Shown: in pieces, positions 1 to 10,742 of the stretch | Layout of the letters: each line of letters begins with the position of its first letter | How positions within the stretch are numbered: the first letter of the stretch is position 1 | Source of the DNA: Sipunculus nudus | Taxonomy: Eukaryota > Annelida > Sipuncula > Golfingiida > Sipunculidae | Length of the DNA: 64,000 nucleotides | Reading direction: 5' to 3' | NCBI GenBank assembly: GCA_026874595.1 | Contig: CM049317.1 | Location: forward strand, 50,880,118 to 50,944,117 | The notes under the pieces: generated by a model | Database searches by the model: none | What the model saw: the letters and a program-made list of their open reading frames with translations, nothing else | Told to the model about the DNA's origin: nothing | Program-made: the position numbers and the translations under genes

Positions 1-295
1 ATACATATAACTACGCAGACCCCGAAGGAACAGGGGCGCTATATGTATTCTCGGAATATATCACGTTCCTCTAGACATTGCCAACATTAATGTTCATATT
101 CATTTGCAATATATTATGTGTATTAACTCAGGTTATTACCTCATATTAGCTGAAACAAAATTAAAACCATCCCGCCCCAGTTTACCTGTGTTATACGTTG
201 TTATGGTTCTTTGTGTGAATGAACAGTCCACGTGTGTCTGTTTACCACAACGAAACCTATATATATAGCTTGTGTGCCACCTGAATGTCTTCAGT

Positions 296-459
296 TACAG
301 TGGAACCTAACAATTACGACCACTTTGGGGACTGACCAAAGTGGTCATAAATTGGGGGTGGTCGTATTTGTGAAACTCTATATTGCCAGGATCGTATATT
401 CGGGACCACGAAAGGTGGTCGTTAATGTGGGGGTGGTCGCAAGGCGGGGTTCCACTGTA
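296..459. mobile_element. Tigger/pogo-like MITE
   Basis: A roughly 160-bp element (298-457) with terminal inverted repeats, CAGTGGAACC at the left and GGTTCCACTG at the right, flanked on both sides by TA (296-297 and 458-459). The interior is made of short inverted GGTCGT/ACGACC motifs. The TA duplication and the CAGT-GAACC termini are what is known of pogo/Tigger-type Tc1-mariner elements. There is no coding capacity; the open frame crossing it is incidental. Confidence 0.65.
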
Positions 460-683
460 TTAAAAATCGACGTTTTGGTTGCAAGCTGCCGCTATACCCA
501 AACGGGCATTCCCTTTGCCACACACAAGTTGTGTGTTAAGGGATGAAAGTTGCCACGAATTCTGATTAAAATTATTTATAGTCCTCTTTGCTTAAATTAA
601 TTAATTACTATTTAGCTCTTTTTACCGTAGGCTTTTTCTTCAAGCCATCATACTTTCACTATCTGGGTGTTCGCTCTTTTCAG

Positions 684-810
684 AATATCACTGGTTACCC
701 TATGCACGACAACTATTACTACTACACCGGAAATCTCCCTTTGCTTGGTTATCATGGCTACGACAACGGTGACGTCGACATGCGCGGAATATTTCTAGCT
801 CTAGGCCCAG
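684..810 (+). CDS. Ectonucleotide pyrophosphatase/phosphodiesterase, penultimate exon (partial gene)
   Basis: This internal exon encodes a stretch containing G-Y-H-G-Y-D-N followed by M-R-G-I-F-L-A-L-G-P. In the ENPP family the His of the G-x-H-G-[YFS]-D-N motif is the last of the six zinc ligands of the alkaline-phosphatase-like catalytic core, so the exon carries an intact active-site residue. It is preceded by a pyrimidine-rich acceptor ending in CAG (681-683) and followed by a GTATGT donor at 811, leaving phase 1. The family hydrolyses nucleotide or lyso-phospholipid phosphodiesters outside the cell. The remainder of the enzyme (signal peptide, nucleophile Thr, other metal ligands) must lie left of position 1; no further exon was recognised in 1-683. 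Sequence flavour fits the ENPP4/5/6/7 clade, but paralogue assignment is not possible from this piece. Confidence 0.85.
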
Positions 811-1301
811 GTATGTGACAATTTCATAGATACATTTGGAAATATTTCATTTTTATATGATTAATAAAACGCATAAAAAAGAGTGGTGGTTATGAGACGA
901 TGTAAATTAAACAAATATAAATCGATAAGTTATTTAATTATTAGGAGAAACATTTGCTTGGCATCGTAAATCCAATATATTTGTATTATATTATGATTAA
1001 TATACCAAACATAAATCTCAGAACTGATACATTCTTTTATAATTTCAACACCTCAGAAATTATGATATCGTTATTGCAAGTCCGATAAAAATTATTTAAC
1101 ATTTGTATGTTTAAACAATGAATCCTCGAAATAACAACCAACGAGACCTCGATATATTGGTCGCATTTTCGAGGTGGTCGCTGAACTGCATGGTCGTTAG
1201 GCGAGGTTTACTGTATACGCATATATATTATAAAGTGTTCAAAATAAATGATTTATTTGTTCATATTACTTTGACTAGAAAAATCCTGTTTGATTATTCA
1301 G
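811..1301 (+). other. Intron of the ENPP-like gene
   Basis: A 491-bp phase-1 intron bounded by GTATGT and TTATTCAG. It holds a decayed TA-flanked miniature-element remnant around 1140-1215, recognisable by GGTCGT motifs and the end GCGAGGTTTACTGTATA, related to the element at 298-457. Confidence 0.75.
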
Positions 1302-1522
1302 ATTTTAAGGAGGGGTACAGACAACCAGGATTTATGAATCTGCACGCTCACCAGATCATGTGTCACGTGCTCGGGATCACGCCGGCCACCAAGCACGCTA
1401 ATTGGTCAGAGATCGGTGGCATGATCAGAAAGGGCGGTGATACATCATCAGCCACCAGGCTCAGCCAATTACTGTATCTGTTGGTCACCTGGATTGTGAT
1501 ATGCTTATTAGGTTCATTTTGA
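1302..1522 (+). CDS. ENPP-family phosphodiesterase, last exon with hydrophobic C-terminus
   Basis: This is the terminal exon of the same gene. The acceptor TTATTCAG ends at 1301; joining the single G left by the upstream exon to AT here makes an Asp codon and continues the reading frame as G-P-D-F-K-E-G-Y. The following residues (L-H-A-H-Q-I-M-C-H-V-L-G-I-T-P) match the usual end of the ENPP catalytic domain, where vertebrate members have a pattern like LYPLLCHLLNI. The protein ends in about 18 hydrophobic residues (L-S-Q-L-L-Y-L-L-V-T-W-I-V-I-C-L-L-G) with almost no tail after them, preceded by a small-residue stretch G-G-D-T-S-S-A. That is the layout of a GPI-attachment signal rather than a type I anchor with a cytoplasmic tail; this is inference. 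The stop is TGA at 1520-1522. Confidence 0.85.
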
Positions 1523-1708
1523 TACCCCTAGAAGTTTTATAAAAGGCAGATGGAATGAAATCTCACTTTTTATTTTTGTTTCGGCAAATATTATCTGTAG
1601 ATCTTTAATGTTTAACTGGGCTGTGGTTTAAGAATGTGATATGCTTATATAAATTTAACGTGTCATTTTTTTTTATTCGTGTACATTATTCGTGTGCAAA
1701 ACCCAATC

Positions 1709-1714
1709 AATAAA
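1709..1714 (+). promoter_or_regulatory. Poly(A) signal of the ENPP-like gene
   Basis: AATAAA lies 187 bp after the stop codon, followed by a GT-rich stretch (TGTTGTGCC), the usual arrangement for a cleavage site around 1725-1735. Another AATAAA at about 1840 could serve a longer transcript. Confidence 0.6.
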
Positions 1715-1728
1715 TGTTGTGCCTCACA

Positions 1729-1732
<4 letters not shown>

Positions 1733-1774
<42 letters not shown>
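1733..1774. repeat. (TA)n microsatellite
   Basis: An uninterrupted TA dinucleotide tract of about 42 bp immediately after the 3' UTR of the ENPP-like gene. Confidence 0.95.
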
Positions 1775-1777
<3 letters not shown>

Positions 1778-3042
1778 ATTTATAAAAAATATGGCTTCAA
1801 CCTCTCATTTACTGTCAATTTTCTCCATGTGCTTGCTCAAATAAAGTAGGCTCAAAGAGCTGCTTTATAAAAACCCCTACTGTTGTATCCGTTCGACCTA
1901 ATTAGTTTGTATGTTTTATTTTTCTATCAAATGTTTGTATATTTTTTAAAAGATAGTATTAGGAAAGACAGTATAAAGCGTCAGCATTATTAAATTCTCT
2001 TTTAGTTTGTTTTGTTTGTGTTAACATCAGGATGTGGTAATATTTAATTAGTATATTTGTGCCAAAGGGTGTTGTCAATAAAATTGTGCAATAGGGAGAA
2101 ACTCATACTTTTACCTACCTGAATTGCAATTGAACAATCATTTATCCAAAATAATGATCGTTCGTATAACTCTTTAGATGATCGAGAAACCTAACTTATT
2201 TTTACTGCCGCTGTATATCTGATACGTAATAGTACTTAGGTGACGATTAAGTTGCCATTACCTCATTCTGTAATCATCTAATGCAAGCGTTGAGGTCTAA
2301 TTGTTATGATGACTTATTTCAACTGACATATGTAGCTCATCACATTATCAATACTGTAAGTTTAATTTATTCTTTATAAAACTTTATACATTCAGAGATT
2401 ATTAAACTTGTTATACATTTGGGTTTCAATTCTATATATTATGCAAACACTTTCTGCAACATTTCATACTATATGCAAATACTTTTTATTTTATGTTAAC
2501 AAGCTTTCAATTTTATATATTATGCACACAATTTCAAACAACTGCAAAATTTCATACAATATGAAAATACTTTTTATTTCATGTTAACAAGCTGTTGAAA
2601 ATGCTCAATATATGTCCAGTCAAATATATTATACACTCTATATGATTAACAAATTATAGGAAATGCTTTGCATGTTTTGTAAGATAATAATTTTTAGTTA
2701 TGTTTCCGGTTTTTGTCCCCGAAGACTTCTGCTGTAGCTATATTATTGTATGCACTGTTGTCTTTTTTATATTGTGTATATTTTTCTAAACTGACATATA
2801 TATTTTTAAACGGTTAGCATAAAATCATGATACAGGGAAACCACGGGTTAAAGACACCCCTCTGAGGCGGACGCCCATGTAACGGACAGTCATGTTTTGT
2901 ACACACTTTGAAATGCTGTACAATGGATCAACATTCTTGAAGAATTGTTACTATAATTGTTACATATCAAATATTTTGGTACAATTTATATTTTCTGTAT
3001 AAGGTCTGTATGTTTGGCTTATTTTTATATAAAACATTCCTT

Positions 3043-3078
<36 letters not shown>

Positions 3079-3659
3079 TGTAGATAATCAATCTTTTTTA
3101 GTGACTGTGTTGTACAAATTGTTTACACTTCAATAAAGGTTATATTTGTTTACCTTGCATTTTCTTTAGCATATAGATAACGGGGTGAAAAGTACATAAT
3201 TGAAACTCATTTAATATTATAATAAAGTATAGGCAAAATAGTATAGATAATTAAAGACAAATTCATAATATTTCAAAAATACCTTTTTAAAAAGTTCATT
3301 CAGCGCAGGGATAGAAATTTTAAATGACGCATATCGCTGGATACAGGTAGTATTCCAATTTTGGTGCGCATGCGCAGTTTGTTCGACCGATCGACATAGT
3401 ATGTTTTTAAAATAATAAAGGGTGCAAGGTTAGGCTATATTAGGTAAGCATATATGATATTGCCCATTTTAAGGTCAATATACACATTTAACAATAACAA
3501 AGATTTTCACTTAGCATTCTGGTCATGTAATGGCTTGATAAAATTGTTCATCATTGTTAACTGATCTCTTGCAAAGAATGGATTTATTTAAGAATATGGA
3601 AAGTAAGTATAGATTTTGTAAATAAATAAACGTTATGGAGACCACTGTTATCTATAATA
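1775..3659. other. AT-rich intergenic DNA
   Basis: No gene or exon was recognised. The only distinct structure is a (GA)n tract at about 3045-3076. Around 2400-2610 there is a loose duplication of a sequence reading roughly TTCATACTATATGCAAATACTTTTTATTT followed by ATGTTAACAAGCT. A short GC-richer patch at 3350-3400 contains GCGCATGCGCA, a palindromic NRF1-like motif, with nothing downstream to support a promoter. Confidence 0.5.
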
Positions 3660-3790
3660 CATCCGCGTGTATATAGCATATGTCAGGCCCGCCAAAATAC
3701 ATAAACCTTCAGTAAGGACATCTGGCGACATCTGGCGGCAAGTCAAACGAACCAGTTTTGCAAAGGGCGTTTTGCCAACCTCCTCGCATG
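3660..3790 (+). repeat. Dispersed repeat, GGACATCTGGCG family, copy 1
   Basis: This segment contains the core GGCCCGCCAAAATA...AAGGACATCTGGCG...CAAGTCA...TTTTGCAAAGGGCGTTTTGC. The same ordered motifs recur at 30840-31010 (reverse), 40011-40230 (forward) and 45860-46095 (reverse). No coding potential is shared between copies, so it is treated as a non-coding dispersed element. Confidence 0.6.
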
Positions 3791-4543
3791 GATAAGGTCT
3801 ACTGAGCACAATAAATAATCCCTGCTTTCAGTGCCGGCCTTTAGCATGTTTGACCGGAAATTTGACCCATTCACCGCCTTACTTGTATGATCAGTAAATG
3901 TAAACAACATGACAGGGGCGTAGCCAGGATTGAGGGAGGGGAGGGGGCCATGTTCAGTGGCGAATCCAGATATTCGAAAAACGGAGAGGGGGGGGGGGGG
4001 GGGGGGGGCTAATATACATGTATGGGTACTATGAAAACTGTTATATTTACTGGTATATGTATGTATATATTATAAATGTTATTATATGTTATTATTATTA
4101 TCTTCATGATGACAATACGTTATATATTTTAGTGTATGAAACATGAATCATGGTTTCATCGAGGTTAGTTTCAGGTACATGGGGAGGGTATGAGAGGGGG
4201 TATCCCCCTCCCGTACTGGGAATTTTGTTTGATTATGCAATATAAAGAGGACGTTTTGAGGCAATTTTCACCAAAAAAAATGAGAATTTCCTGTACCAGA
4301 AAGAACTATTCCTTTAGGTCTCTGCGTTATGTTGTCAAACTGTAGAGAAGTTCAATGTTTACTATTTATATTTCTTTAAAATAAAAATATAAAATTTCAA
4401 TCGTGTTCAACAAGATTAAGTCAATGGCGCAAATTTAGGCGTATTTACGTTTATATCTTGCAAAATAATATCTTTTGAATGTAATGCTCGGAGTGAAATA
4501 ACTGATATGTTGAAGTTTTATGTTAGGCCAAAAAAACATGGTT

Positions 4544-4814
4544 TGGTTCTAAGGCACTTTTTTCAGAAATCAGTGCGGCCGGGCAATATTTTATTTTTTA
4601 CTTTTTTCGTATATTTTGATTAAAATGACATATGACAAGGAAAAAACGTGAAAATAACAGAATTATTTTCTTAACAGGTAAAAGCACTACATAACAAATG
4701 AAATCTGATCAAAAGTTGTATTATTTTATCTTCTTGAAAGATGAAATCAAAATAAAAAAATGGTGCCCCGGGGGGGGGGGGGGTAAAAATTGAAGCGGGC
4801 GGTGCCTAAGAACC
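4544..4814. mobile_element. Small nested inverted-repeat element
   Basis: GGTTCTAAGGCAC at 4545-4557 is matched in inverse orientation by GTGCCTAAGAACC at 4802-4814. This marks a roughly 270-bp foldback-type insertion inside the larger 3913-5302 element. The interior is AT-rich with a poly(G) run; no coding capacity. Confidence 0.45.
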
Positions 4815-5156
4815 ATAACTTTTATTTTTTATTTATTTATTTATTTTTTTGTTTGCCTTAAACTTTCCAATTTACCGGGGTCCATGGCCTCGAGAGCACA
4901 CAAGACTCCGAAGAGCATAGATCACGAGATCACAAGAGGAGCCGTGAGATTGTTCACGGTCTACCCAAACCAGGGTCTGGTGCTCTGCAATTGTTCTGCA
5001 GATGTTCATAAATATCTTCATACTCATGAATTTAAAAGTATTAAACTGTAGATAAAAAATTTAATTGCTAATTAATAAAAAGAGATATGAATAACGAAAA
5101 TTAATCACGATTTTTTTTAATTTGATGAAAGGAGAGATATTGCAAAGGCAATTTGA

Positions 5157-5160
<4 letters not shown>

Positions 5161-5209
<49 letters not shown>
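5161..5209. repeat. (TA)n microsatellite
   Basis: A pure TA tract of about 49 bp within the direct repeat; the other copy has one of about 55 bp at the same place. Confidence 0.95.
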
Positions 5210-5212
<3 letters not shown>

Positions 5213-6079
5213 CCTAAGTGAAAGTCCGAAAGGACGGCGTGTACTGGATGCAACCGGGGGGGGGGCATGGCCCCCTGCGGCCCCCCTCTGGCTACGCCCC
5301 TGAAAATGTGTCTCTCGATCCCTTGACACCCATGTCTTATGCTAGCATGCAATAACGCCAATTCATGTAGGTAATCCTTTTGCATAATGTTGAAAAAAAC
5401 AGAAGTGTCGCTGCACTGTCACTGTGCATTTACACCTTCAACAATTCTTGAAGCATTTGTATCATGTTAACTATCCAAGGAAGCACGTGCATAAGTTTCT
5501 CTTTGTATTTACAATTACGCGTCACAGATATTACACCGCAAATAGATCCACAGGTTTATTAATATATAAAATATGTTTCACGGACAAACAACTTTTGTTG
5601 GTTAAATTTGGAATCCGTGTTGTCGCAGCATCCTCTATATTTGCTTTAACTGAATTTTTGTAATTTACGTTTTTTACGCGATATGGCCCGCGTTCGGCTG
5701 GAAAGAGTGCTACGAGCAAATATCTTTGCAAGAGATCTATCCTTCACCTTTGTACACAGATTTCGTATGTGAAGAATGGGCGTTTTGCAACTTAATTGTT
5801 ACCATTCAACTTCCGCTCACATGCAAACAATCACTTAAAGTTACATGTTTTTTTTCAACATTGGCGCATTATTTTGTTTACGAACAGCTTGCAGGCTGAT
5901 TCCTCCGTGACAGAGGGTTTTATAAGAACTTTTCTTAACAGGAACTGCACAGAATTCATTAATATGTACTTTTTGTCAGCAAGAAGCAGAAATCACACCA
6001 GTTCTACAGGTGAGGTAGGCGAATAGCTGATTTTAACGTTGCGACACCATAGCATTCCCACAAGAGCTTCATATATGTT

Positions 6080-6268
6080 TACAGTGAAGCTTTATAATGT
6101 GGGCACCCTTGGGACTGGACAAAACTGTCCATATTATTGAGGTGTCCAGTATATGGAGGTCATTGTTGCTATATATATAATAAAGCGGATAAAGCAAGAC
6201 TGTGAAAAACTGTCCACAAAACAAGTGTACACTTTAAGGAGGTTCCCACTAGTAAAGGTTCAACTGTA
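6080..6268. mobile_element. Tigger/pogo-like MITE inside direct repeat copy 1
   Basis: The left end CAGTGAAGC after TA (6080-6081) and the right end GGTTCAACTG before TA (6267-6268) form imperfect inverted termini. A paralogous copy lies at 16570-16755 as part of the second direct repeat, so it was present before the two repeats diverged. Non-coding. Confidence 0.55.
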
Positions 6269-6664
6269 TATAATATTCAAAATTTGAAAATATTCTGATA
6301 ACATGAAGAAAAGAAGAATAATCAAATATACTTAAGTGCTCTGTATTTGTGAGATCACTGTCTGAGAGTAAGTACGTTTTAACAGCCTTGCTACCGGCGG
6401 TTTGTCATACCTTGGCTTTCAACGCACTGGCCGACACATGACGTCATGTCAGAGACGGGTCACGCTTGTACATTTCAGCCATGTTGTTGTTAACCTTTAT
6501 TTCCTCCGACAAAGCGAAGATCAACATACAAAAATGTCAATACAGAAGTAATATAAAAGCATTCCAAATTACAAACCAATAATCAGAAAGGTGAAATAGA
6601 AAAACATTTCATGTTGTATGGCATACAGGCAATTAATATGTTATTTGATAAAGATCAATATAGT

Positions 6665-9600
6665 TCATGAAGAATCTTCTTCTAAAGACTCTTTAAAGTA
6701 AAGAGAGACCTCATTCAGTAAAGCGGCTGAATAGTGTTCGAGTTCGGAAGATTCATTTAATCCATATACAATTTCCGCTTTTATCAAGGCTCTTACGAGT
6801 TCAATGTCCGACAGGGCAACCAATTGTGCCCCAACCTGAACGGGTAATTTATCACAAATAAAGTTCCACATATGTTCTCTCTGGTTAATTGTAGCCGTAC
6901 AGGATTCAACTATATGTACTACTGCATTGAAATATAATTTTCCGCAACGATGACAAAGGAGCTGATGTTGCATATTAAAAGTTTCCAGATTCACAAGTAT
7001 CTGCGCTAAGTACCTGAACCTAGGCAATGAACCAGGTATCTGACTTGATGTTATCCACAGAGCAGACGGCGAGAAGCGACCACCGTGAACCTCGAAAAAA
7101 TTAAATAAGGTCAAATCTCGCGAAACGCTAAATTCATGCATGGTATACTCATAGTTCACGATACTTTCAATTACTTTACATCTCCATTTGTCCCTGTCTG
7201 GAAAGGGTTCACGACCGATTAAGCAGTTATAAATAGTATCAAGCAGTTCATATTTGTTTAACAGTCGACACATGTCGGCGGTAAATCCGTATATGTTAAG
7301 ACTTTTATTCAACAAGAAGTTAATGAAACGGTATATCACGATTTTCTTGCAAGGATTAGAAATGATTAATCTGTACAAGTTACCAAAAAAATTAACTTTG
7401 CTTTATCAATAAAAGATTCTAAACAGGGTATACCTACAATTGATAAAGCAATATTAGTTCTAACATTTGGCTTGAAGTCCTGAGAAATCTTAACACAAAA
7501 CCTGTGAAATCTCTCCAATATCAAGAGTTTAGTCTTATTTAAATTACTCCATAGCTCACAGCCAAATAAAGCACTAGGAATTACAATCTGTTTGTATAGC
7601 AACATACACGAAAGTGGGTTTAAACCCTTTGGCCAAGCACCGATACCAGCCAATGACAGAAAAGATCCTTTCCCCCTATGACACGCGTTAGCAACAGATT
7701 CTTTGTGCGTGAAGTCAGTTAGACTGGTACCCCGCTCTATTATGGCACCGCTGCTCTAGGCCAATCATAGAGACGGGCGTACAACGCCATCTTAAGTACT
7801 CTTGGCAGACTGGTACTAACTCCAGTATATTATATATGATAAAAATAAGCATTTCGTTTGCTCAAAGAAGTTACCAAAAGTTGGCTGTATATTAAATGTG
7901 ACATCAATGATTAGATTAATAGATATTAATAATTAATCACTGCTACGTACAGTGGAAAATCAAAGATTTAGTATATCGTTTTATCTATGCAACCATCGTT
8001 CAATTTTTGTGCAACAACTTATTTTTCAATATTTGAAAACTAGAAATAACTAAAGAAAGTTATTTTATAAGAAATCTTCGAGGATAATCAACCAGGATCA
8101 CGTGAACGTCCATGATAACCGGTATGAGCGTGCATACTGAAGTAGGAACCAGTCTATAGGTAAGTCAGGAGTTGCAACTGGGAGTACTTAAGATGGCGTT
8201 GTACGCCTGTCTCTATGCTTGGCTGAGGGCCATAACAGAGCAGGGTACCAGTCTAGAAGTCAGTCTGCAAATGTACACCAAGATGCACGTGACTCCTCGC
8301 CTGTCGAATAACGTCCTGTCCTAAATACCACTCTCGCTTTGAGTAATATTTATTAAATGTCAAAACACTCTCCCCAGACGTCAGAATAACTGATTTTTTG
8401 GGGTTGAAGTTTAAACGCCATTTTGAACTGTGAGCATAGCATATATTGATCATATTTTGAAGACCCTGTGGAGTAGGCGAGAGTAGCGAAACATCATCAG
8501 CCTGAACTGGTAATTCTTCTAAGAGATCATTTATGTACACCAAAAACCACCAAGGTGATAAGACCCCACCCTACCGTACAGACTGTTTAACATTGAACCA
8601 TCTACTTATATAGCCATCCACCTGAACCGCGCTCTGAACATTGGTATAGGAAGAAACAATAAGCCTCCAAAATTTACCCTTAATTCCTAAATTGAAAATC
8701 TTATATAGAAGGCAATCGTGCCATACTGAATCAAAAGCTCTCTGATTATCGAGGCAGCACAGATATATTTTAGATCCTTTTTCTCTGAAATATGAAATAA
8801 CTTCTTGAACTATAAAAGAAGCATGTAATGAGGACATTTGTTTTTGATGAGCAAATTGTAGACTGTCGGGAACCGGATCTGATTCACCTTTATAAATTTC
8901 AAGGAACGTTCAAGTAATATTTTTTTTCAAAAACTGTATAAATAACAGACAGGAGCGAAATTCCTCTGTGTGCATCCGGTTTTGTACTGTTTCCTTTCCC
9001 TTTTGGTATGGTTACAATAAGGCTGCGCTTCAAACTAACTGGAATTTCTTCCTTGTACAAAATTAAATTGAAAAGGTGACAAAGATGATCCGTCAATGCA
9101 TTCCCAACAAAAAGGAGGTGCTCATTTGTTACACGATCAAGACCGTCGGATTTCCCTCTTTTAAGGGCCTTCACCGCATTGCGCACTTCTAGTGGTGTTA
9201 CAGCGCCATCTAGGAGCTTTTTGCTACAACTAAATGATACCTTTTTCATGTGGCTTACTTGCTCGACCACGTGGTGAAAACAGCCCCCATCAAAATGATT
9301 TTGCTGTTTAGGGGTATATATATTTTCGAAATAGTCAGCCCACCCTTCTGCAGTATCTTGTGGATTATACGAAATATGACCTGGAGAGAAAGAAATACCC
9401 CCTATATGTTTACGTTTAAACTTTCTTCTCTGTTTAACCATTGTCCAAAATCTATTCATATCAAGTTCTGAGTTATCGTGCAGCTCTTGAAAGAGCTCTT
9501 CCTCGACAACTTTATGAATATGCCTCATTGCACGTCTAAATTCACATTTCGCTAGTTTATACGAACGATATTCACTGCACTCCCAGCCACGCGGTCTGCC

Positions 9601-10560
9601 AGCTTCCAACCATTTTATTCGTGCGAATCTCATCACGTCATGTTTAGGTTTAGCCAAGGTTTTCCATTTTGGTTTAAGGTACTTTTTAAATTTTCGGGGC
9701 GGTATAGTGCAGTTCGCACTCACATGTAAACAATTTGTTAAGTTTTTATAATAATCTTCCAAAGTAGCTTCGTTACAATGAGCTTTATCCGGTCTGGACA
9801 GCTTCTTTAGGTTAGCTTGTAGCACACAGGTGTAACTATTTTTTATTTGAACGGGAATTACTTTTTTCCAGTGAAGGGATCCCGTTTGAAGTGGCATGGG
9901 TTGAGGAACACAAATACACATGTTGAAATTAACTGCCACAGGAAGGTGGACAGAATGGTTAAGTTCGTGGTCATCGTAAATTCTAGACTTTAAAATTTGA
10001 CTTTCTATTTGTGGTTCAACCAGAATATGATCGATCAAGGTTCGATTGCCGCTTACACCCGCGTCATAAGTATAAGATGGACCTTCACGCATTGGATGAA
10101 TCATCATAGATATCATTTTGAAGTCTTTTAGAAAAGATTTAAATATACCTGCTCGTCCCTTGCTACAAGATAGCGGACATAAATTACAATTTAGATCTCC
10201 CATGAATATCACATGACCAATAGAACAGTATTCGTTATAAAGTTCATAAAGTAATTCAGTTTTCTCCATATATGTACCTAAATTATGATTGGTGCTTGGT
10301 AAATAAACGTGAAATATACATAGTGAGAAAGAACCACAGTTAACTCGAATACCTACAACAAAATCGTACACTTCATCTATTGGAATAATTGACACGGCAT
10401 GTTTAAGAGACTTTTTCAAAACAGACACACACCACCCTTACCACGTCTATATGGATCTAAAGGGTCCAGGCTACTGTCAGCCACACCATGACAGCTGAAA
10501 CTGTAATTGATAGTTTCGAGAAAGTGTAAGTTGTCTTTAAACAACCAGTGTTCTGCTAAC
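6665..10560 (-). pseudogene. LINE ORF2: endonuclease and reverse transcriptase, frameshifted
   Basis: Read from 10560 downward. The endonuclease starts with a frame giving L-G-L-A-E-H-W and R-R-G-K-G-G-V, then shifts frame in a GTGTGT run at about 10428. Next come M-G-D-L-N-C-N-L, T-L-I-D-H-I-L-V-E-P and S-V-H-L-P-V, where the usual S-D-H catalytic Asp is Val. RT motifs follow: K-S-D-G-L-D, then P-K-G-K-G with H-R-G-I-S-L-L-S, then Q-R-A-F-D-S-V-W-H (motif A Asp present), and A-D-D-V (motif C). Further frame changes occur near the A7 run at about 8920-8930, at about 8880-8890, near 8570 and in a T7 run at about 7380. About 20 residues before the A-D-D motif seem to be missing. The C-terminal part contains a C-x2-C...H-x-x-x-C-like cluster (C-H-R-C-G-K...H-I-V-E-S-C). 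A MITE splits the frame at 7720-8255. It is a dead copy. Confidence 0.85.
7720..8255. mobile_element. Long-TIR MITE inserted in the LINE
   Basis: This 536-bp element has terminal inverted repeats of at least 80 bp (TAGACTGGTACC...CCATCTTAAGTACTC at the left, its inverse at the right, about 90 per cent identical), plus an inner inverted pair AGACTGGTACTAACTCCAGT / ACTGAAGTAGGAACCAGTCT. It is bounded by a perfect 9-bp direct duplication GAAGTCAGT at 7711-7719 and 8256-8264. Removing the element and one duplication rejoins the LINE reading frame without a gap. A 9-bp duplication with long TIRs is what is known of Mutator-like elements; the superfamily is inferred. Non-coding. Confidence 0.9.
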
Positions 10561-10742
10561 CCAAGAACATAGGTTTTGGGGTCATCGATTGTATACTATT
10601 TCGTTCAGCCATTACTAAAGAGTAGAGTAAATATCTCCGAATTGTCTGGTATAGTTGCAATAGAACATCTGGTTAAATATACAGTGGCCAAAGCTCAAGT
10701 TTCCACCACAGCAAGAAACAATGTAAAACAAATCTTGTCCAT

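Larger units (their letters stand above)
3913..5302. mobile_element. Terminal-inverted-repeat element, GGGGCGTAGCCAG family
   Basis: The left end CAGGGGCGTAGCCAG followed by a G-rich stretch and GGGGGCCATG (3913-3952) is matched in inverse orientation by CATGGCCCCC...CTGGCTACGCCCCTG at 5264-5302. The interior is AT-rich, holds poly(G) tracts at 3988-4008 and 4770-4783, and contains a smaller inverted-repeat unit. No transposase is visible, so it is a non-autonomous element or a composite. I could not find a target-site duplication. The right end also belongs to the direct repeat starting at 5136. Confidence 0.45.
5136..6482 (+). repeat. 1.3-kb direct repeat, copy 1 (empty-site copy)
   Basis: From CAAAGGCAATTTGATGCAT to TACATTTCAGCCATG this block is colinear, with roughly 90 per cent identity by eye, to 12577-13500 plus 16550-16963. 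Shared landmarks are the (TA)n tract, AAAGGACGGCGTGTACTGGA, GATCCACAGGTTTATTAAT, the Tigger-like MITE and the CRE-like TGACGTCA near the end. It includes an open frame (5424-5663) that is also present but shifted in the other copy, which argues against a conserved protein. The block flanks the antisense LINE on its right side. Confidence 0.85.

Noticed and set aside
5424-5663. Small gene shared by both direct-repeat copies (also 12871-13083)
   Set aside because: The frame is interrupted by indels between copies and shows no codon-position bias by eye.
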